Of a stretch of 64,000 nucleotides of DNA, positions 11,274-22,583 are shown in pieces. A program made the translations under genes and the position numbers. The DNA is from Toxonevra muliebris. Taxonomy: Eukaryota; Arthropoda; Insecta; Diptera; Pallopteridae. The stretch covers positions 20,709,389-20,773,388 of the forward strand of contig OY829330.1 in the NCBI GenBank assembly GCA_963691655.1, in the 5' to 3' direction. The notes beneath the pieces are model-generated. The model ran no database searches. It saw only the letters and a program-made list of their open reading frames with translations, and was not told the origin of the DNA. Positions within the stretch are counted from its first letter, which is position 1, and each line of letters starts with the position of its first letter.

Positions 11274-11571
11274 TGTTACGGAGGAACTTTAATTTTAGGC
11301 AACCACCCAATTTTATTGAGAACAAGTCCAATTTTATTCAATTCAATTTATTCAGGGTAGGTTCAAAAATTCCTAAAAATACAAATTATTACAAAAAAGA
11401 AATTAATGTTAAGAGCTTCTTACTTTAGTTCCTCACGCGGTGAATTTGTAGGTTAAAAGAAAGATATATGTAAGTTACAAAATGACAGATAAAAAATGTG
11501 TAAAGCAATAACCGATGACAAGTCATGCTGCGCAGTGCTACTGCTGCGATGTTACCAGACTTTCCGCAACA
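11274..11571. mobile_element. BEL-like solo LTR inside Gypsy A
   Basis: This 298-bp block interrupts the RT between GLSP and FLYIDD. It starts TGTTACGGAGG and ends CTTTCCGCAACA, so its termini are inverted copies (TGTT-A/G-CGGA). It is flanked by 5-bp near-duplicates CTCCT and CTTCT. TG..CA ends, a 5-bp duplication and TGTTGCGG-type termini suit a BEL/Pao solo LTR. Its body does not match the three BEL LTRs elsewhere in the window, so it would be another family. Confidence 0.7.
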
Positions 11572-11576
11572 CTTCT

Positions 11577-12451
11577 AATAAAGCATTTTTATACATCGAC
11601 GATGTTATCGTCATTGATTGCAGTAAGAAGAATCATTTAAAAAAATTATCGTGTGTTTTCGACATTTGTAGGAAATTTAATTTAAAACTTAACCCAAAGA
11701 AGTGTAATTTTTTTCGTCCAGAGGTAACATTTCTAGGACATAAATGTACTTCCAATGGTCTTTTGCCTGATGATACTAAAATACATGCGATAAATAAGTA
11801 TACAACGCCAAATGACAAAGACGCGGTAAAAAGTTTTGTAGCATTTGCGAATTATTATCACAGATTCATTCCTAATTTTGCATCTTTAGCTGCACTTTTA
11901 AATCGTCTAGGTAGGAAAAATGTTCAATTCGTTTGGGATAAAGATTGCCAACAAGCTTTTGAAAGTTTAAAACTGGCATTGGTTTCACCACAACTGTTAC
12001 AGTATTCAGATTTTAATAAAAAAAATATTGTCACTGTTGATGCCTCTAAAATTGGAATTGGTGCTGTGTTAAGTCAAGATACTAATAGTAATGACTTGTA
12101 ATGACCATATGCTTTGCATCTAAGGCATGTAATAATGCAGAACAGAAAAAACCAGTGATCGAATTAGAACTTCTAGCAATTCATTTCGCAATTAAACAAT
12201 TAAGCCCATACATTTATGGTACTGATTTCATAGTGAAATCAGACCACCGTCCTTTAGTTTATCTGTTTAATATGAAACACCCATCTTCAAAATTAACACG
12301 AATAAGACTTGAACTTTCAAAATATCAATTTGAGATTGAATATATTAAAGGCAAAAATAATGTTGCCGCTGACGCACTTTCACGCATTTCTATCGAAGAA
12401 TTAAAAAATCCAAGTAACATTTTTGCAGCGACAACTCTAGCAATTACTTGA
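11577..12451 (+). pseudogene. pol: Gypsy A RT C-terminal part and RNase H
   Basis: It starts AFLYIDDVIVIDCSKKNH, the RT catalytic box, and continues with FRPEVTFLGHKCTSNGLLPDD and FVAFANYYHRFIPNFASLAA. RNase H has IVTVDASKIGIGAVLSQ, then KPVIELELLAIHFAI and VKSDHRPLVYLFN. A stop near 12099 with a frame change splits RNase H. The tether ends VAADALSRISIEEL, as in other Gypsy elements. Confidence 0.93.
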
Positions 12452-13261
12452 GAGTAAAAAACATGAAGCAATAGCGCAGCAAGAAATCAGCGACAACATT
12501 AGATTTTCAATTTATGACAAATTTTCTCAAGAATTTAATAAAAACGTTGCAAAAATCAGATCTGATATAACAATAAATAATTTAAACAAAATTTCTAATC
12601 TACATATTAAAGTGTACAATAAATTCAAAAAAATGCTTTGAACTTTGTGAATGTTAACGAAACACTAAGTTTAGACGACGTGCTTTTGAGGCTTCAATCA
12701 ACAGCCAACAATCATAATATTCATACGGTAGAATGGCCAAAAGATTATATATTTTACCAATATTATACTATACAAACACTTAAAAACCATGGTATTAATA
12801 GAGTAACAACTTTACAAATTATTTTAACAGAACCGATTGAGGCAATCTTAGATGATGATAAAAAACAAAAACTAATGATTATTTTTAATCACAATGATCC
12901 AATATCAGGAGGTATTAAATAAAGGACAAAATACTATTGGAAATACAAGACAAAGGACATTGCAAAATTTGTAAGACAGTGTGAAAAATGCAAGTTGAAC
13001 GAAGTTAAACCTGGAAATGAAGAATATTAAGTTTTAACACCTACACCCGTAAAACCATTCGATATAGTCGTAATAAATACTATAGAGCCATTACCAGAAA
13101 CGAGTTCAGGTAAAAAATATGCATTAACCTTAATGTGTGATTTAACAAAGTATCTAGTTTCCATTTCGATTCCCGACAAAAGCGCAAGTACAATTGCTAG
13201 AGCAATTCTAGAAGATTTTATACTAGTTTACGGTACGATGAACTGCATTAAACAAGATTTA
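12452..13261 (+). pseudogene. pol: Gypsy A integrase, N-terminal part
   Basis: After a degenerate spacer, frame 12638-12922 leads to a zinc-binding region where the usual H-x-G-H is HNDPISGG and the cysteines are CEKCKLN. The catalytic core begins PFDIVVINTIEPLPETSSGKKYALTLMCD. The first catalytic Asp of the usual DTIGP is Asn here. The coding sequence is cut at 13261 by a LINE insertion and resumes at 15072. Confidence 0.88.
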
Positions 13262-15071
13262 TTTATTTATTTATTTCATTCAGTCTACAGTTAAAAATTA
13301 CTTACAGACTAGTGATACGAAAGAAGGTAAAAGATTAATTAAAATTTTTTAATAAATCTAGCTTAAATCTATACTCGTTAACATTGAAATCAATCACATG
13401 GGAAAAATTGTTACATGATCTAATGCATCCTGATATTGGTTTGTAGAATGCATAATTAGTGCGGTGTGAGGAATCGACAAACAAATGATTTTGACGTAAT
13501 TCGCGAAGCGGTATATGAAAGCGAAATAAATTACTTAATTCCTCGGAATTGATTTTGCCATTGACTAGTTTAAATGCGAACAGTAAAGACAAATAGATTC
13601 TTCTATCTTTTAAAGACTGCAGACCGAGAAGTTTGCGTTTACCACGATAGGAAGGAATACCATCAGGCCAATGAATTTTGTATAAAGCGTACTTAGTGAA
13701 TACTTTTTGAACTTTTTCGATTTTGTTGCTATGAGTATCGTAATACGGGTCCCAAACCATTGAACAGTAGTCTAAGTGACTTCTCACTAGGGAGATATAC
13801 AAAGCTTTTAATGTTGTGGGATCTTTGAAGTCCGTAGTATGTCTTTTGATGAAGCCAATCATAGAAAACGCTTTTGAGACAATATAGTCGATATGAGAAT
13901 AAAAGGTCAGTTTAGAGTCAAATATGACACCTAAGTCTTTCGTATCAGTCTTACGATCTATATTAATACCGTTTATTTTGTTAATATTTAAATATAAGTG
14001 ATTATCGGAACACCATCTTTGGAAAGAGTTAATATCCAGTTGAACATTCAAGCAATCTGACAACTGAGAGATTTTTAAATATAATTTCACATCATCTGCA
14101 AACATTAAACAATTAACAAATCTGAAATGTTGTGGTAAGTCATTGATGAATAGTAAGAAAAATAAAGGGCCACTATGGGTACCTTGTGGTATACCAGACC
14201 ACGCGTTTACCATTAAAGTCGATTTAGTGGAACCAATTTTAACGAAAAGTTTCCTGCCATTTAAAAAACTTTTGAAAAAGTTGAGAAGCGCATCATTATT
14301 AATGCCGTACAATTTCAGCTTGTGTAAGAGAATTGAGCGATCAACTTTATCGAAGGCTTTAGAAAAATCTGTATATATTATATCTAGTTGTTGTCGTTGC
14401 TCCATAGCACTAACAATTTGGTTAGTAATCATCATCAAATTAGTACTTGTAGATCTACCAGGAAAAAACCCATTCTGGTACTTACATATAACATTATGAA
14501 CAAGATGCTATCAAATAATTTGGCAATAGTACTTTGCTTTACTATAGCCCGGTAGTTGGAGATATCATTACGATCGCCTGATTTAAAAATTGGTACAATT
14601 GCGCATAGCTTCCAAGCATCAAGGAATACACCTTTTTTTAAGCACTCGTTGAAAAGCTTAGCAAATAGAACGATGACCACGTCAGAGGAAATTTTAAGAA
14701 ATGTAGGAGAAAAACCTCCGATATCCGATACAGCTAGATTTCAACTCTGAAATCGCAGTTGCTACATCATTATGAGAAATGTGAAAGATATTAGGACCAT
14801 TAATTGAGTTGAGCAATTGAAGGTTGTTATTTGAATTAATAATATTATTATCATTATCATACTTAACATAAACTTCTTGAAAATATTGGGCAAATAAATT
14901 ACATGACTCGAGAGTATTATTAGACGATATGCCATTTAATACCAATGTAGTAGGGTAACCATTCGTTTGACGTTTAGAATTTATGTAATTCCAGATACCG
15001 GAGGGGTTGGATGTAAGTTTAGATTCAATGTCAAGAATATATTGTCCATATAGAAATTTATGTGATTATAT
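13262..15071 (-). mobile_element. 5'-truncated LINE (Jockey/CR1 superfamily) inside Gypsy A
   Basis: It interrupts Gypsy A integrase between IKQDL and DLGTEF and is flanked by GATTTA duplicates (13256-13261 and 15072-15077). The 3' tail is a short ATTT/AAAT repeat on the left. The 5' end is truncated inside the endonuclease-RT linker. Its protein is closely related to the LINE at 16325-20655, so both are the same family. Clade within the Jockey/CR1 group is not resolved. Confidence 0.92.
13335..15060 (-). pseudogene. LINE ORF2: RT domain
   Basis: The main 367-codon frame (13335-14438) reads IIYTDFSKAFDKVDRSILLHKL (motif A), SGIPQGTHSGPLFFLLFINDLP, NCLMFADDVKLYLKI (intact FADD) and DLGVIFDSKLTFYSHIDYIVSK. 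Upstream pieces (14435-14680, 14694-14945) give SNYRAIVKQSTIAKLFDS and the linker ESKLTSNPSGIWNYINSK. They are linked by at least two frameshifts. The endonuclease is missing through 5' truncation. Confidence 0.92.
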
Positions 15072-15685
15072 GATTTAGGTACAGAATTTAAAAATTAGAC
15101 ATTATCTGAATTAAGTAAACTGCTAAACATTAAACACAATTTCTCTACAGCTCATCATCACGAGATAGTTGCAACAGTGGAGCGTAGTCACAGAGTCTTC
15201 AATGAATACTTACGCGCATATATTGACGAAACTTTACCCGACTGGGATGTTTATTTAAAATATTTTACATTTTTCACAATACAACAACAAATACAGTATT
15301 TGATAACAAATTTACTCCTTATGAACTTATTTTCGGCAAAAATGTATCACTGCCACAACAGGTAAAAAAACAACAAATTGATCCTTTATACAATACAGAT
15401 AATTATGCGAAAGAGGCAAAATACCGTCTACAAAAATCGCACTTATTGGCAAAAAATTTAATCAACAAACACAAAGTACGTAATAAAAACTTATTTGACA
15501 AATATGCCAAACCTTTAACTTTAAATAGCAACAAACTGGTTCAAAACAACCATAAGACAAACACAAAAGCATTTACGAAGGCCCATACGTTGTTAAAAGC
15601 ATCGATAGAGTGAATGTAACTATATTTAGCGAAGTAAACAAAAAAGAAAAAATAGTACATAAAAATAGGCTTAGAAAAGCATGAA
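15072..15685 (+). pseudogene. pol: Gypsy A integrase, C-terminal part
   Basis: It resumes as DLGTEFKN (second catalytic Asp region), then LLNIKHNFSTAHHHEIVATVERSHRVFNEYLRAYIDETLPDWDVYL, with the catalytic Glu in VERSHRV. The remainder follows in other frames (TNLLLMNLFSAKMYHC, YAKPLTL, GPYVVK) and ends near LRKA at about 15685. A stop in SEL-preceding codons and frameshifts make it non-functional. Gypsy C has the matching TAYHHETLGTVECNHRVF. Confidence 0.88.
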
Positions 15686-16109
15686 AAAAAAATGACTAAA
15701 TTTGATTAAATGCTATAATACCAACTAAAATATTCTAATTTAATATATCACTAACTTAATAACTAATTGTGATAATTAACTTTTAAATAAATTTAATTAT
15801 TTTTGTAAAATCTAATAATGAAATCAAATAAATTAATACACTATTTTAAGCAAATTATGTAAGTTGCATTAAGCTTGTAATTATCGAAATTTCTTGAAAT
15901 CTTATGTTATCAAAATTTACATTGTATTCACTTTATATAAAAAAAAATTGATCTGAGTGAACGAATTTTTAAAAAGGCAGGTGGAAACCTATAACCAAAA
16001 ACTGTAGATAAATTCGTTCACTCAAAACAATTTAACAGCACTCTGTCAGGGAAGCAGGAGCAGGCAAGCCCGATCAACTTGCCTACTTTTTCTTTCTTTG
16101 AAAGGGAGG
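15686..16109 (+). other. Gypsy A 3' untranslated region with inverted repeat and polypurine tract
   Basis: No open frame, so there is no envelope gene. A perfect 15-bp inverted repeat, TGAGTGAACGAATTT at 15954-15968 and its complement at 16010-16024, encloses a 41-base loop. The polypurine tract GAAAGGGAGG occupies 16100-16109 and abuts the 3' LTR, as needed for plus-strand DNA priming. Confidence 0.85.
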
Positions 16110-16217
16110 TATATGCAGCTCATAATGCATATTAATACTTAGTTATGCATCCATGTATTTATATTATTAGTACTAATAATTTACAACCCTGTAACTTCAT
16201 GTAGTTCTAGTAATGAG
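16110..16217 (+). repeat. 3' LTR of Gypsy A, left segment
   Basis: It starts TATATGCAGCTCATAATGC right after the polypurine tract and matches 7938-8075 until GTAATGAG. There a hAT element interrupts it. The right segment is at 21148-21238. Confidence 0.92.
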
Positions 16218-16456
16218 CAGTGTGGCCAACTCAGCACTTTTCCCGCTAAATTTAGTGCTATTTGCAAACTAAACAGCGGGTCAGCGGGGTTTTTAGCGCG
16301 TTTTTTTTCAATTTAAAGGACACTAATCGTATCAGTGTGAGCGTTGTGACGTGCGGACGTGTTTTTCTTAACTCGCTCTCTTTCATTATAACATATCAAT
16401 AGTATATTATTTTAAATCATAACTAATCATCATAAAAATCTATTTGGCTTATTGCC

Positions 16457-17203
16457 ATGCCGAGCTGTGCTAAGTGCAACGGACATTGTATTGCAGATGA
16501 CTGCATTACTTGTGGCATTTGCAACTCTATGTTGCATAGCAAATGTGTTAAACTAAACTATAGCTCTTTGAGCCTGATAAAAAACAATAAAAACGTGATG
16601 TATAAATGTGACAATTGCAACATTCACTCATCGCCGTTCTCCCAATCGGTAATCGATGGCGCTCTTAATAATCTAAATAGTCTCAGTGAATTTTTGAATT
16701 CTGTCGCTAATGTGAATTTGTCTTATTCTAACAAATTAATTGAAAACAACAACACTAGTAATACCGTAGGTGTTAGCAATAAAATCCTAACACGCTCCAA
16801 GGCAAAGGTCATTGACTCTAACCAACCGCAAAATCTCTCAAACAACAAAAGAAAAAGTTTAAATTCTCCTTCGTTGGCGCAAACAGCTGTTAAAAACATT
16901 AATGCATATAAAAATGTAAACAGCCCATTTCGGGGCCACCCGCCGATAAATACAACAAAAACATCTACTAAAACGCATTTGCAAATAACTGCTTCTCAAT
17001 CACAAATGAATAACTCATGCTCTTCTGTTAAGTCTATTTCGGCTGCTGATACTGATAACATCGACAATGCTGTAATCAACGATACAAATGCGGTTACTAA
17101 CTTCGTCGCTGCTGCTGTTGTTGATGCTGTTAGCTTCACACCTCTCTCCCTCGCTGATACCGGTAGTTCTGTTGTTAAAAATGTGCCGGCTACGATGATT
17201 TAA
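16457..17203 (+). pseudogene. LINE ORF1, zinc-finger part
   Basis: A 248-codon frame starting MPSCAKCNGHCIADDCITCGICNSMLHSKCV. The Cys/His spacing is a PHD-like finger, as found in ORF1 proteins of several insect CR1/Jockey-type LINEs. A long Asn/Ser-rich linker follows. It stops at 17201-17203, out of frame with the C-terminal part at 17305-17727, so a frameshift splits ORF1. Confidence 0.85.
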
Positions 17204-17304
17204 TTGATGTTGATGGTGTTAACATTACACCTCTCTCCTACGCTGACACTGTCATTGCTGCTGTTAAAAGTTCGTCGGATGTTATTGCTCCAGATACAAA
17301 TGTT

Positions 17305-17727
17305 ATGTCTAGTAATGTTAATTATAATTACAAAAACTCTTCAACTAACCAAAATAACAATTTTAATGGTGCGAAGAAGAATAGAGAGCACAATTCTGTT
17401 GTTGTTGGGAGCAACTTGAGTGCTGAATTAGATGTTGCTATTCGTATGAAATGGATCCACCTATCGTCTTTCAAGCCTTCGGTTACTGCACAAAATATCA
17501 TAGATTACATATCTAAGCACGCATGTATAGACTCTACTCAAATCTCTTGCTCTAAACTTATTAAGAGAGATGCGCCCATTGAATCTTTGAAGAGAGTTAA
17601 CTTCAAATTGGGTATCTCTTCGCTCAATTATGAAAAAATGTTTAATCCTACTCTTTGGCCAGCTGATGTAAAAGTATGCCCGTTTAAGTTTTTTCCAAGG
17701 ACGGGTGTGAGCGCGCCAATCACATAA
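17305..17727 (+). pseudogene. LINE ORF1, C-terminal domain
   Basis: It contains KWIHLSSFKPSVTAQNIIDYISKH, LIKRDAPIESLKRVNFKLGI and LWPADVKVCPFKFFP. This is the conserved C-terminal domain of insect LINE ORF1 proteins with PHD fingers, thought to aid RNP assembly. It ends nine bases before the ATG at 17736 that opens ORF2. Confidence 0.85.
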
Positions 17728-17735
17728 GTGAAAAC

Positions 17736-19052
17736 ATGCAACAGCAACCTCAGTCCCAAAGTATTGGATCTAATAAAAACTATTCAATTTATTATCAGAA
17801 TGTGAGCGGGATGCGTACTAAATCTTCCCAGTTTCATCGAATAGTCTCATTGCATGAATATGACGTAATCGCTATTACCGAAACTTGGCTGAATGACAAT
17901 TTTTCCTCATCTGAATTTTTTGACTATTACTACAATGTATATCGGTTGGATCGCTGTCCAAAGACTACTGGCCTTGAGAGAGGAGGTGGTGTTTTGATTG
18001 CTGTTAGAGCTGATTTATGTAGCAATGTTACTGCTTTAGATATTACTGAAAATAAGTTAGAACAAATTTGTATTAGCATTAAGTGTGCAAACAAAAAGTC
18101 GATTAGGCTCTTATTGTCATATATCCCTCCGAATAGTGACATTATGACCTATCAAGGGCATTTAGATAATTTAAACTCTGTTATCAATAATTCTAAGCAG
18201 TCCGATCAAATTATTTTCATTGGGGATTTTAATTTATTCAATATTTCATGGTTATATCACAACAAAAATTTATTACCATCCAATATGAAATCTGATATTG
18301 AATTGTTATTTGTAAGTAATATATTATCTAATGGTCTCAACCAATTTAACTCCACTACAAACAGCATTGGTAGAACTCTAGATCTCGTGTTTGCATCTGA
18401 CGAATTGAACTTGTCTTGTGATGAATGCTTATCTCCAATTACAAATAATAGTCTTCATCATAAAGCCCTTGTTATCAATTTTACATTTTATAACTTTGAT
18501 AGCATAACAACTGAAGAAGCCACGCATATATATGATTATTCCAAGGCAAATTGTACGGCTATTAAAGATTTTATTAACAATACTAACTGGTCATTTTTGA
18601 ACCTTATAGATAGTCCTGAGGCTTCTTACGAGATTTTACGGCAAAAATTCACTTCAGTTATCTCAAACTTTGTTCCTAGAAGGAAGTTAATATTACGAAA
18701 TAAACCACCTTGGTTCAATTCGAGACTTTCTCATCGGAAAAATCTCAAAAATAAAGCTTTTAAAAAGTTTAAAAAAAGTAACAATGAAACTAATCATTTG
18801 AATTTTATTAAATTAAGAAAAGAGTTTGATTGTCTACATCATTTTTTATTTCGGCAATACATGCTCAATGTCGAATCGAAATTACAATCGAATCCTTCCT
18901 CTTTCTGGCATTATATTAATACCAAAAGAAAAACTAATGGCTTCCCCACTAGATTGGAATATGATGGTGCTATAGCCGAAAATACGCTTGATTCCTGCAA
19001 TTTGTTTGGAAGTTTTTTCAGAAAGTTTATGAGAAGTATGATGGTTCTTTAA
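17736..19052 (+). pseudogene. LINE ORF2, endonuclease part
   Basis: A 438-codon frame. YYQNVSGMRTK near residue 20, IAITETWLN near 45, FIGDFNLFNISW near 165 and SLHHKALVINF near 245 are apurinic-like endonuclease motifs (N, E, D, H catalytic positions). The C-terminal linker ESKLQSNPSSFWHYINTKRKTNGFP matches the related copy at 13262-15071. A frameshift near 19010-19030 separates it from RT. Confidence 0.9.
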
Positions 19053-20591
19053 ACACAAATCATAGTACTTCTTCTATAGATACGATTTCTTGCTTTGTTA
19101 TTACTACTGAACACGTAGCGTTAGCTATTTCGAATTCAAAGTCGGACTCGAGTCCCGACACAGAGGGGTTCGCTCCAATATTTTTTAAAATGTTTTCTAA
19201 TGCAATAGTGAATCCAATTACGTTGCTTTTCCAAACTTGCATAACAAAAGGCATTTTTCTTGATTCCTGGAAGTTATGTTCTATAACTCCTATATTCAAG
19301 TCTGGTGATCGCAACAGCATCTGCAATTACAGACCTATCGTTAAACAAACTACGATGGCGAAGTTATTTGACCATATAATTAATGCCAAATTATTTGATC
19401 ACATAAATAACAAAATTTCTGAAAACCAGCGTGGATTTTTCCCTGGAAGATCGACATGCACAAACTTATCTTTAATTACAAATCAAATAATAAAAGCATT
19501 TGAACAACAAGCTCAGATGAATGTTGTATACACAGACTTTTCTAAGGCTTTCGACAAAGTCGATCATTCGATTCTCTTACATAAATTATCTAGATACGGT
19601 ATTTATGGTGAGCTTTTAGACTTTTTCTACAGCTTTTTAGAATTGGTGCAATTAAATCTAGCATCCTAGTCGATGCGTGGTCAGGTATACCGCAAGGGAC
19701 TCATTGTGGTCCACTTTTATTTTTAATTTTCATTAACGATCTACCTAATCATTTCAAATTTGTAAACTGTTTAATGTTTGCCGACGACGTTAAACTCTTT
19801 TTAACGGTCCGTAATGTATCTGATTGTTTTAACTTGCAATCTGATATTATGGCTTTTGAGCGATGGTGCATAGCAAACAATTTATATCTTAATGTAAAGA
19901 ATTGCGGTATTGTTACGTACTCTAAGAAGGTTAAAAATATTGATTTTGATTATATATTGGGTAACTGCTCTTTAGATAGGTACTATGAGATGAAAGACTT
20001 AGGAATTATTTTTGACTCGAAACTTTCGTTTTCCAAACATATCGATTACATTGTTTCTAAATCTTTTGCTATGATTGGCTTTATAAGAAGAAACACTGAA
20101 GATTTCATTGACCCTCTAACATTGAAATCGCTTTACATCTCATTAGTTAGAAGTCGCCTGGACTATTGCTCTTTGATCTGGAATCCGTAATATGACGTTC
20201 ATTCTAATAAAATTGAAAGGGTTCAAAAAGTTTTTACTAAATTTTCATTGTATAAATTGCATTGGAATGATTTTCTGCCCTCTTACATCGGGAGACGCAA
20301 ATTACTTGGTCTTTATATGAGAGAAGAATTTACCTATCTTTAATATTTGCTTTTAATATTATTAATTGCAAAATAAATTGTATGCAATTAACCGATTTAT
20401 TTAATTTTTATATTCCGCCTCGAGACTTAAGGCAAAATCGCTTATTTATCGTTTCAACGCACAGAACTAATTATGCTATAAATGAGCCAATCACAAGATG
20501 CGTTCAATTATGCAATAATTATAAAAACATTATTGATTTTAGTGTTAGTATTTATAGATTTAAGTTAAAACTTTTCACTATTTTTAATTGA
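19053..20591 (+). pseudogene. LINE ORF2, RT part
   Basis: Pieces 19190-19669, 19774-20190 and 20382-20591 read VYTDFSKAFDKVDHSILLHKL, AWSGIPQGTHCGPLLFLIFINDLP, CLMFADDVKLFLT (intact FADD) and LVRSRLDYCSLIWNP. The segment around AKLFDHI is duplicated (AKLFDHIINAKLFDHINNK). A small deletion near 19660 and a stop at 20190 break the frame, so this RT is not functional. Confidence 0.92.
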
Positions 20592-20655
20592 ACTTTATAT
20601 ATAGTCTGTAAGAAATTTTCTGTAGACTGAATTGAATTGAATAAATTGAATAAAT

Positions 20656-21133
20656 TTCCTGAATAATCCTTGCAACATTTTTTATCGAAATAATGAGCAA
20701 TGGACTTATTTAAAATTTTCAAAAAATTCTTTACTTCATATAAAAAGTAGATTAACAGCACTAGTGACGTACATAAACAGCACTAGTGTTTATAATGCTT
20801 TTGAATTCAGACTAAAGAGTGAGTTATGGCCAGAAGAATGATAGTAATGAAGAGAATATAGACTTCGACATCGATACTTATAAATTTTTACTCTGTATAT
20901 TTTTTTGTGATCAAAGTGTATAAAATACTATTTTTCCATAATCTTATTTTAGTTTTCCTTGTGTTTGTATAATTTAGAAATTTTGTGAACTAAATACTTT
21001 AAAAATGCATGTATTTAATTAATTATCTTTTTAAAAAAATTTGTGTTTAACACTTTTATAAGAAAAAAATTTAGCGCTTTTTAAAATGAAATACGCGTTT
21101 TTTCCTTCATTTTAGCGGATTTTGAAAAATAAA
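20656..21133. other. Right interior of the hAT element
   Basis: AT-rich, no recognisable transposase domain. It holds a 21-bp direct repeat, AACAGCACTAGTG twice (around 20754 and 20775). It ends with a subterminal zone containing TTTAGCGC, ACGCGTTTTTT and TTTAGCGG before the inverted repeat. The left hAT end has the corresponding AGCGGG and TTTAGCGCG. Confidence 0.6.
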
Positions 21134-21147
21134 AGTTGGCCACACTG

Positions 21148-21238
21148 GTAATGAGCGATGCAAATAAAATATAGAACGATCAGTTCTGAATCCACACTCA
21201 AACGACACAGAGCGTTTCTTATTAATACGGATTTTATA
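21148..21238 (+). repeat. 3' LTR of Gypsy A, right segment
   Basis: It begins with the second copy of GTAATGAG and continues CGATGCAAATAAAATATAG to GGATTTTATA. The match to 8051-8138 of the 5' LTR is nearly exact. The GTAC duplication follows at 21239-21242. Confidence 0.92.
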
Positions 21239-21294
21239 GTACAGATTTGTAGTTTGTCTCTTCTGCCAGTGGTATTTTTGTTGTATGCACACAC

Positions 21295-22330
21295 CAGCGA
21301 TGCCAACTTGCGGGGAATTTTCTTAGGTGCGGGGAATCGGGGAATGAGCTGTTTTTTGCGGGGAATTTGAAGTCGTTCAGCTTTTAGTCATAAAAGTCTG
21401 TAGAATATTTTTTGTCAATTTTATGTAATGCAAAACGTTTGTTTAACTTACGCAAAATTTCATATTTTGGGTTTTAAAATCCTCGTCTTTTCTTAAGTGG
21501 GCCCTGCGATTTATTGGTTTGGAGAAATCGATTGTTAAAAAAGAGTGCTATTTGAAAGTATTTTGTGAAAATTACAAAGACGTGGAGTGCTTTCGTAGAT
21601 ATAGATGATTATAGCGTCGAGTGTCAGTCAGGCCAAAACAGTCGCGCGGCGCTTCGACTTCCCTTTCGACCGTTCAGAAGTCCAGCACCTCCTGATTAAT
21701 AACTCTTAATCCTTGCTGACTAATCTGTTGACTTACAAATTACGATCAGCCACCACAAAGAAGATGTAATATATTTTATATGTTAAAAACCGATAATCAA
21801 AACTTTAAACCTGTTTTTCTCAAAACATGGTTTTTGCCATTTTTTATTTGAGTCAAAAGAGAGACCATGCCTTCTCTTGTGAGAACTTTGATATCCAAAA
21901 ATGGGGTGAGGCTTGTTTATCTATCAAAATGAACGTCTAATAACTCGAAACACCTCATCTCGTTCAAATTTGGTGTGGCAACTACCACCCAATAGGATTA
22001 AACTTTATGCAAGCTTGAGTCGGATCGATTTTTAAAATGGGTTCCCTGGAAGTGAAATCTCCCATGTGCCAAAAGAATTCCAGAGTCAGAAAGTACATTC
22101 CTATTAATCTACCAATTACCATTGGTTAAGTTTTGGACCGAGAAAGTTCAGGGTCGCCTTAATATAACACTCATTGAGGTCAATTTTAGGTAATTTTTCG
22201 TTTCTGCAAAATGCTTACATATATGGTGCTGTTATAATATGAAATTATATCGATGCGGTGAATTCGATCGAAAATCGGGGAAGTTCTCGAGGGCTATCGG
22301 GGAGAAAGAAAAAATGAGTTGGCATCCCTG
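21295..22330. mobile_element. hAT-like non-autonomous DNA transposon
   Basis: Ends CAGCGATGCCAACT (21295) and AGTTGGCATCCCTG (22330) are inverted copies with one mismatch. They are flanked by an exact 8-bp duplication GCACACAC (21287-21294 and 22331-22338). Subterminal zones repeat CGGGGAAT: four times in the first 75 bases, and as CGGGGAAG and CGGGGAGA near the right end. No transposase frame is visible. The middle (21640-22200) is unrecognised and may include yet another insertion. Confidence 0.88.
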
Positions 22331-22338
22331 GCACACAC

Positions 22339-22583
22339 ACACGTGTTCTTTTGATGTTGTAGCACATTTAGAGCATCACATTTGTGACGCGATTGTGCGA
22401 TTGCTTTTCTTTTCCTTTTGTGCTAACTGTGTGTGTCTTGTTGTTGTTGCGCGTTTTATTTTTCCTACCTTTGCGGTGATCTCCCAGCATACGCTAGGGC
22501 AGGCTTCTGTTTTTCTCCGCTTTATGCGGCACTTCGGTGTTATTTGTGCAGGCATAATTTGTTGCCAAATTTGGCTCGTCACA
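22339..22583. repeat. Repeat X, copy 1 (right part)
   Basis: It shares ordered blocks with 33705-33880: GATGTTGTAGCACATTT, ACGCGATTGTGCG, CCCAGCATA, CAGGCTTCTGT and TTTGTTGCCAAATTTGGCTC, both copies ending GTCACA. The hAT element at 21295-22330 sits in it, so part of X lies at 21243-21286. TG..CA-like ends and the insertion inside a Jockey copy suggest a solo LTR, but no target duplication was found. Confidence 0.6.

Larger units (their letters stand above)
16321..20655 (+). mobile_element. Near full-length LINE (Jockey/CR1 superfamily) inside the hAT element
   Basis: It carries ORF1 with a PHD-like zinc finger, an endonuclease-RT ORF2 and a 3' tail of GAATTGAATTGAATAAATT repeats. The 5' boundary is placed near 16321, where hAT subterminal sequence gives way to CACTAATCGTATCAG. 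No clear target duplication was found. The family is the same as the minus-strand fragment at 13262-15071. Frameshifts in ORF1 and ORF2 make it defective. Confidence 0.88.
16218..21147. mobile_element. hAT-type DNA transposon carrying a LINE
   Basis: Perfect 14-bp terminal inverted repeats CAGTGTGGCCAACT (16218-16231 and complement at 21134-21147) are flanked by an exact 8-bp duplication GTAATGAG (16210-16217 and 21148-21155). The uninterrupted 5' LTR has a single GTAATGAG. An 8-bp duplication and CAGxG termini define hAT elements. Without the LINE only about 600 bp remain (16232-16320 and 20656-21133), so it is a non-autonomous relic. Subterminal AGCGGG and TAGCGC motifs recur at both ends. 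Confidence 0.92.
7938..21238 (+). mobile_element. Gypsy LTR retrotransposon A (412/mdg1-like), carrying nested insertions
   Basis: The element is bounded by LTRs beginning TATAATGCAG and ending TTTTATA, and by a 4-bp GTAC target duplication (7934-7937 and 21239-21242). Domain order is gag, protease, RT, RNase H, integrase. No env-like frame is present after integrase (15686-16109). Removing a solo LTR, a truncated LINE and a hAT element with its own LINE leaves about 6.3 kb of Gypsy sequence. Gag has an internal deletion and pol many stops, so it is inactive. Confidence 0.95.

Noticed and set aside
15686..16109. Envelope gene of Gypsy A
   Set aside because: Only about 420 bp with no open frame lie between integrase and the 3' LTR.
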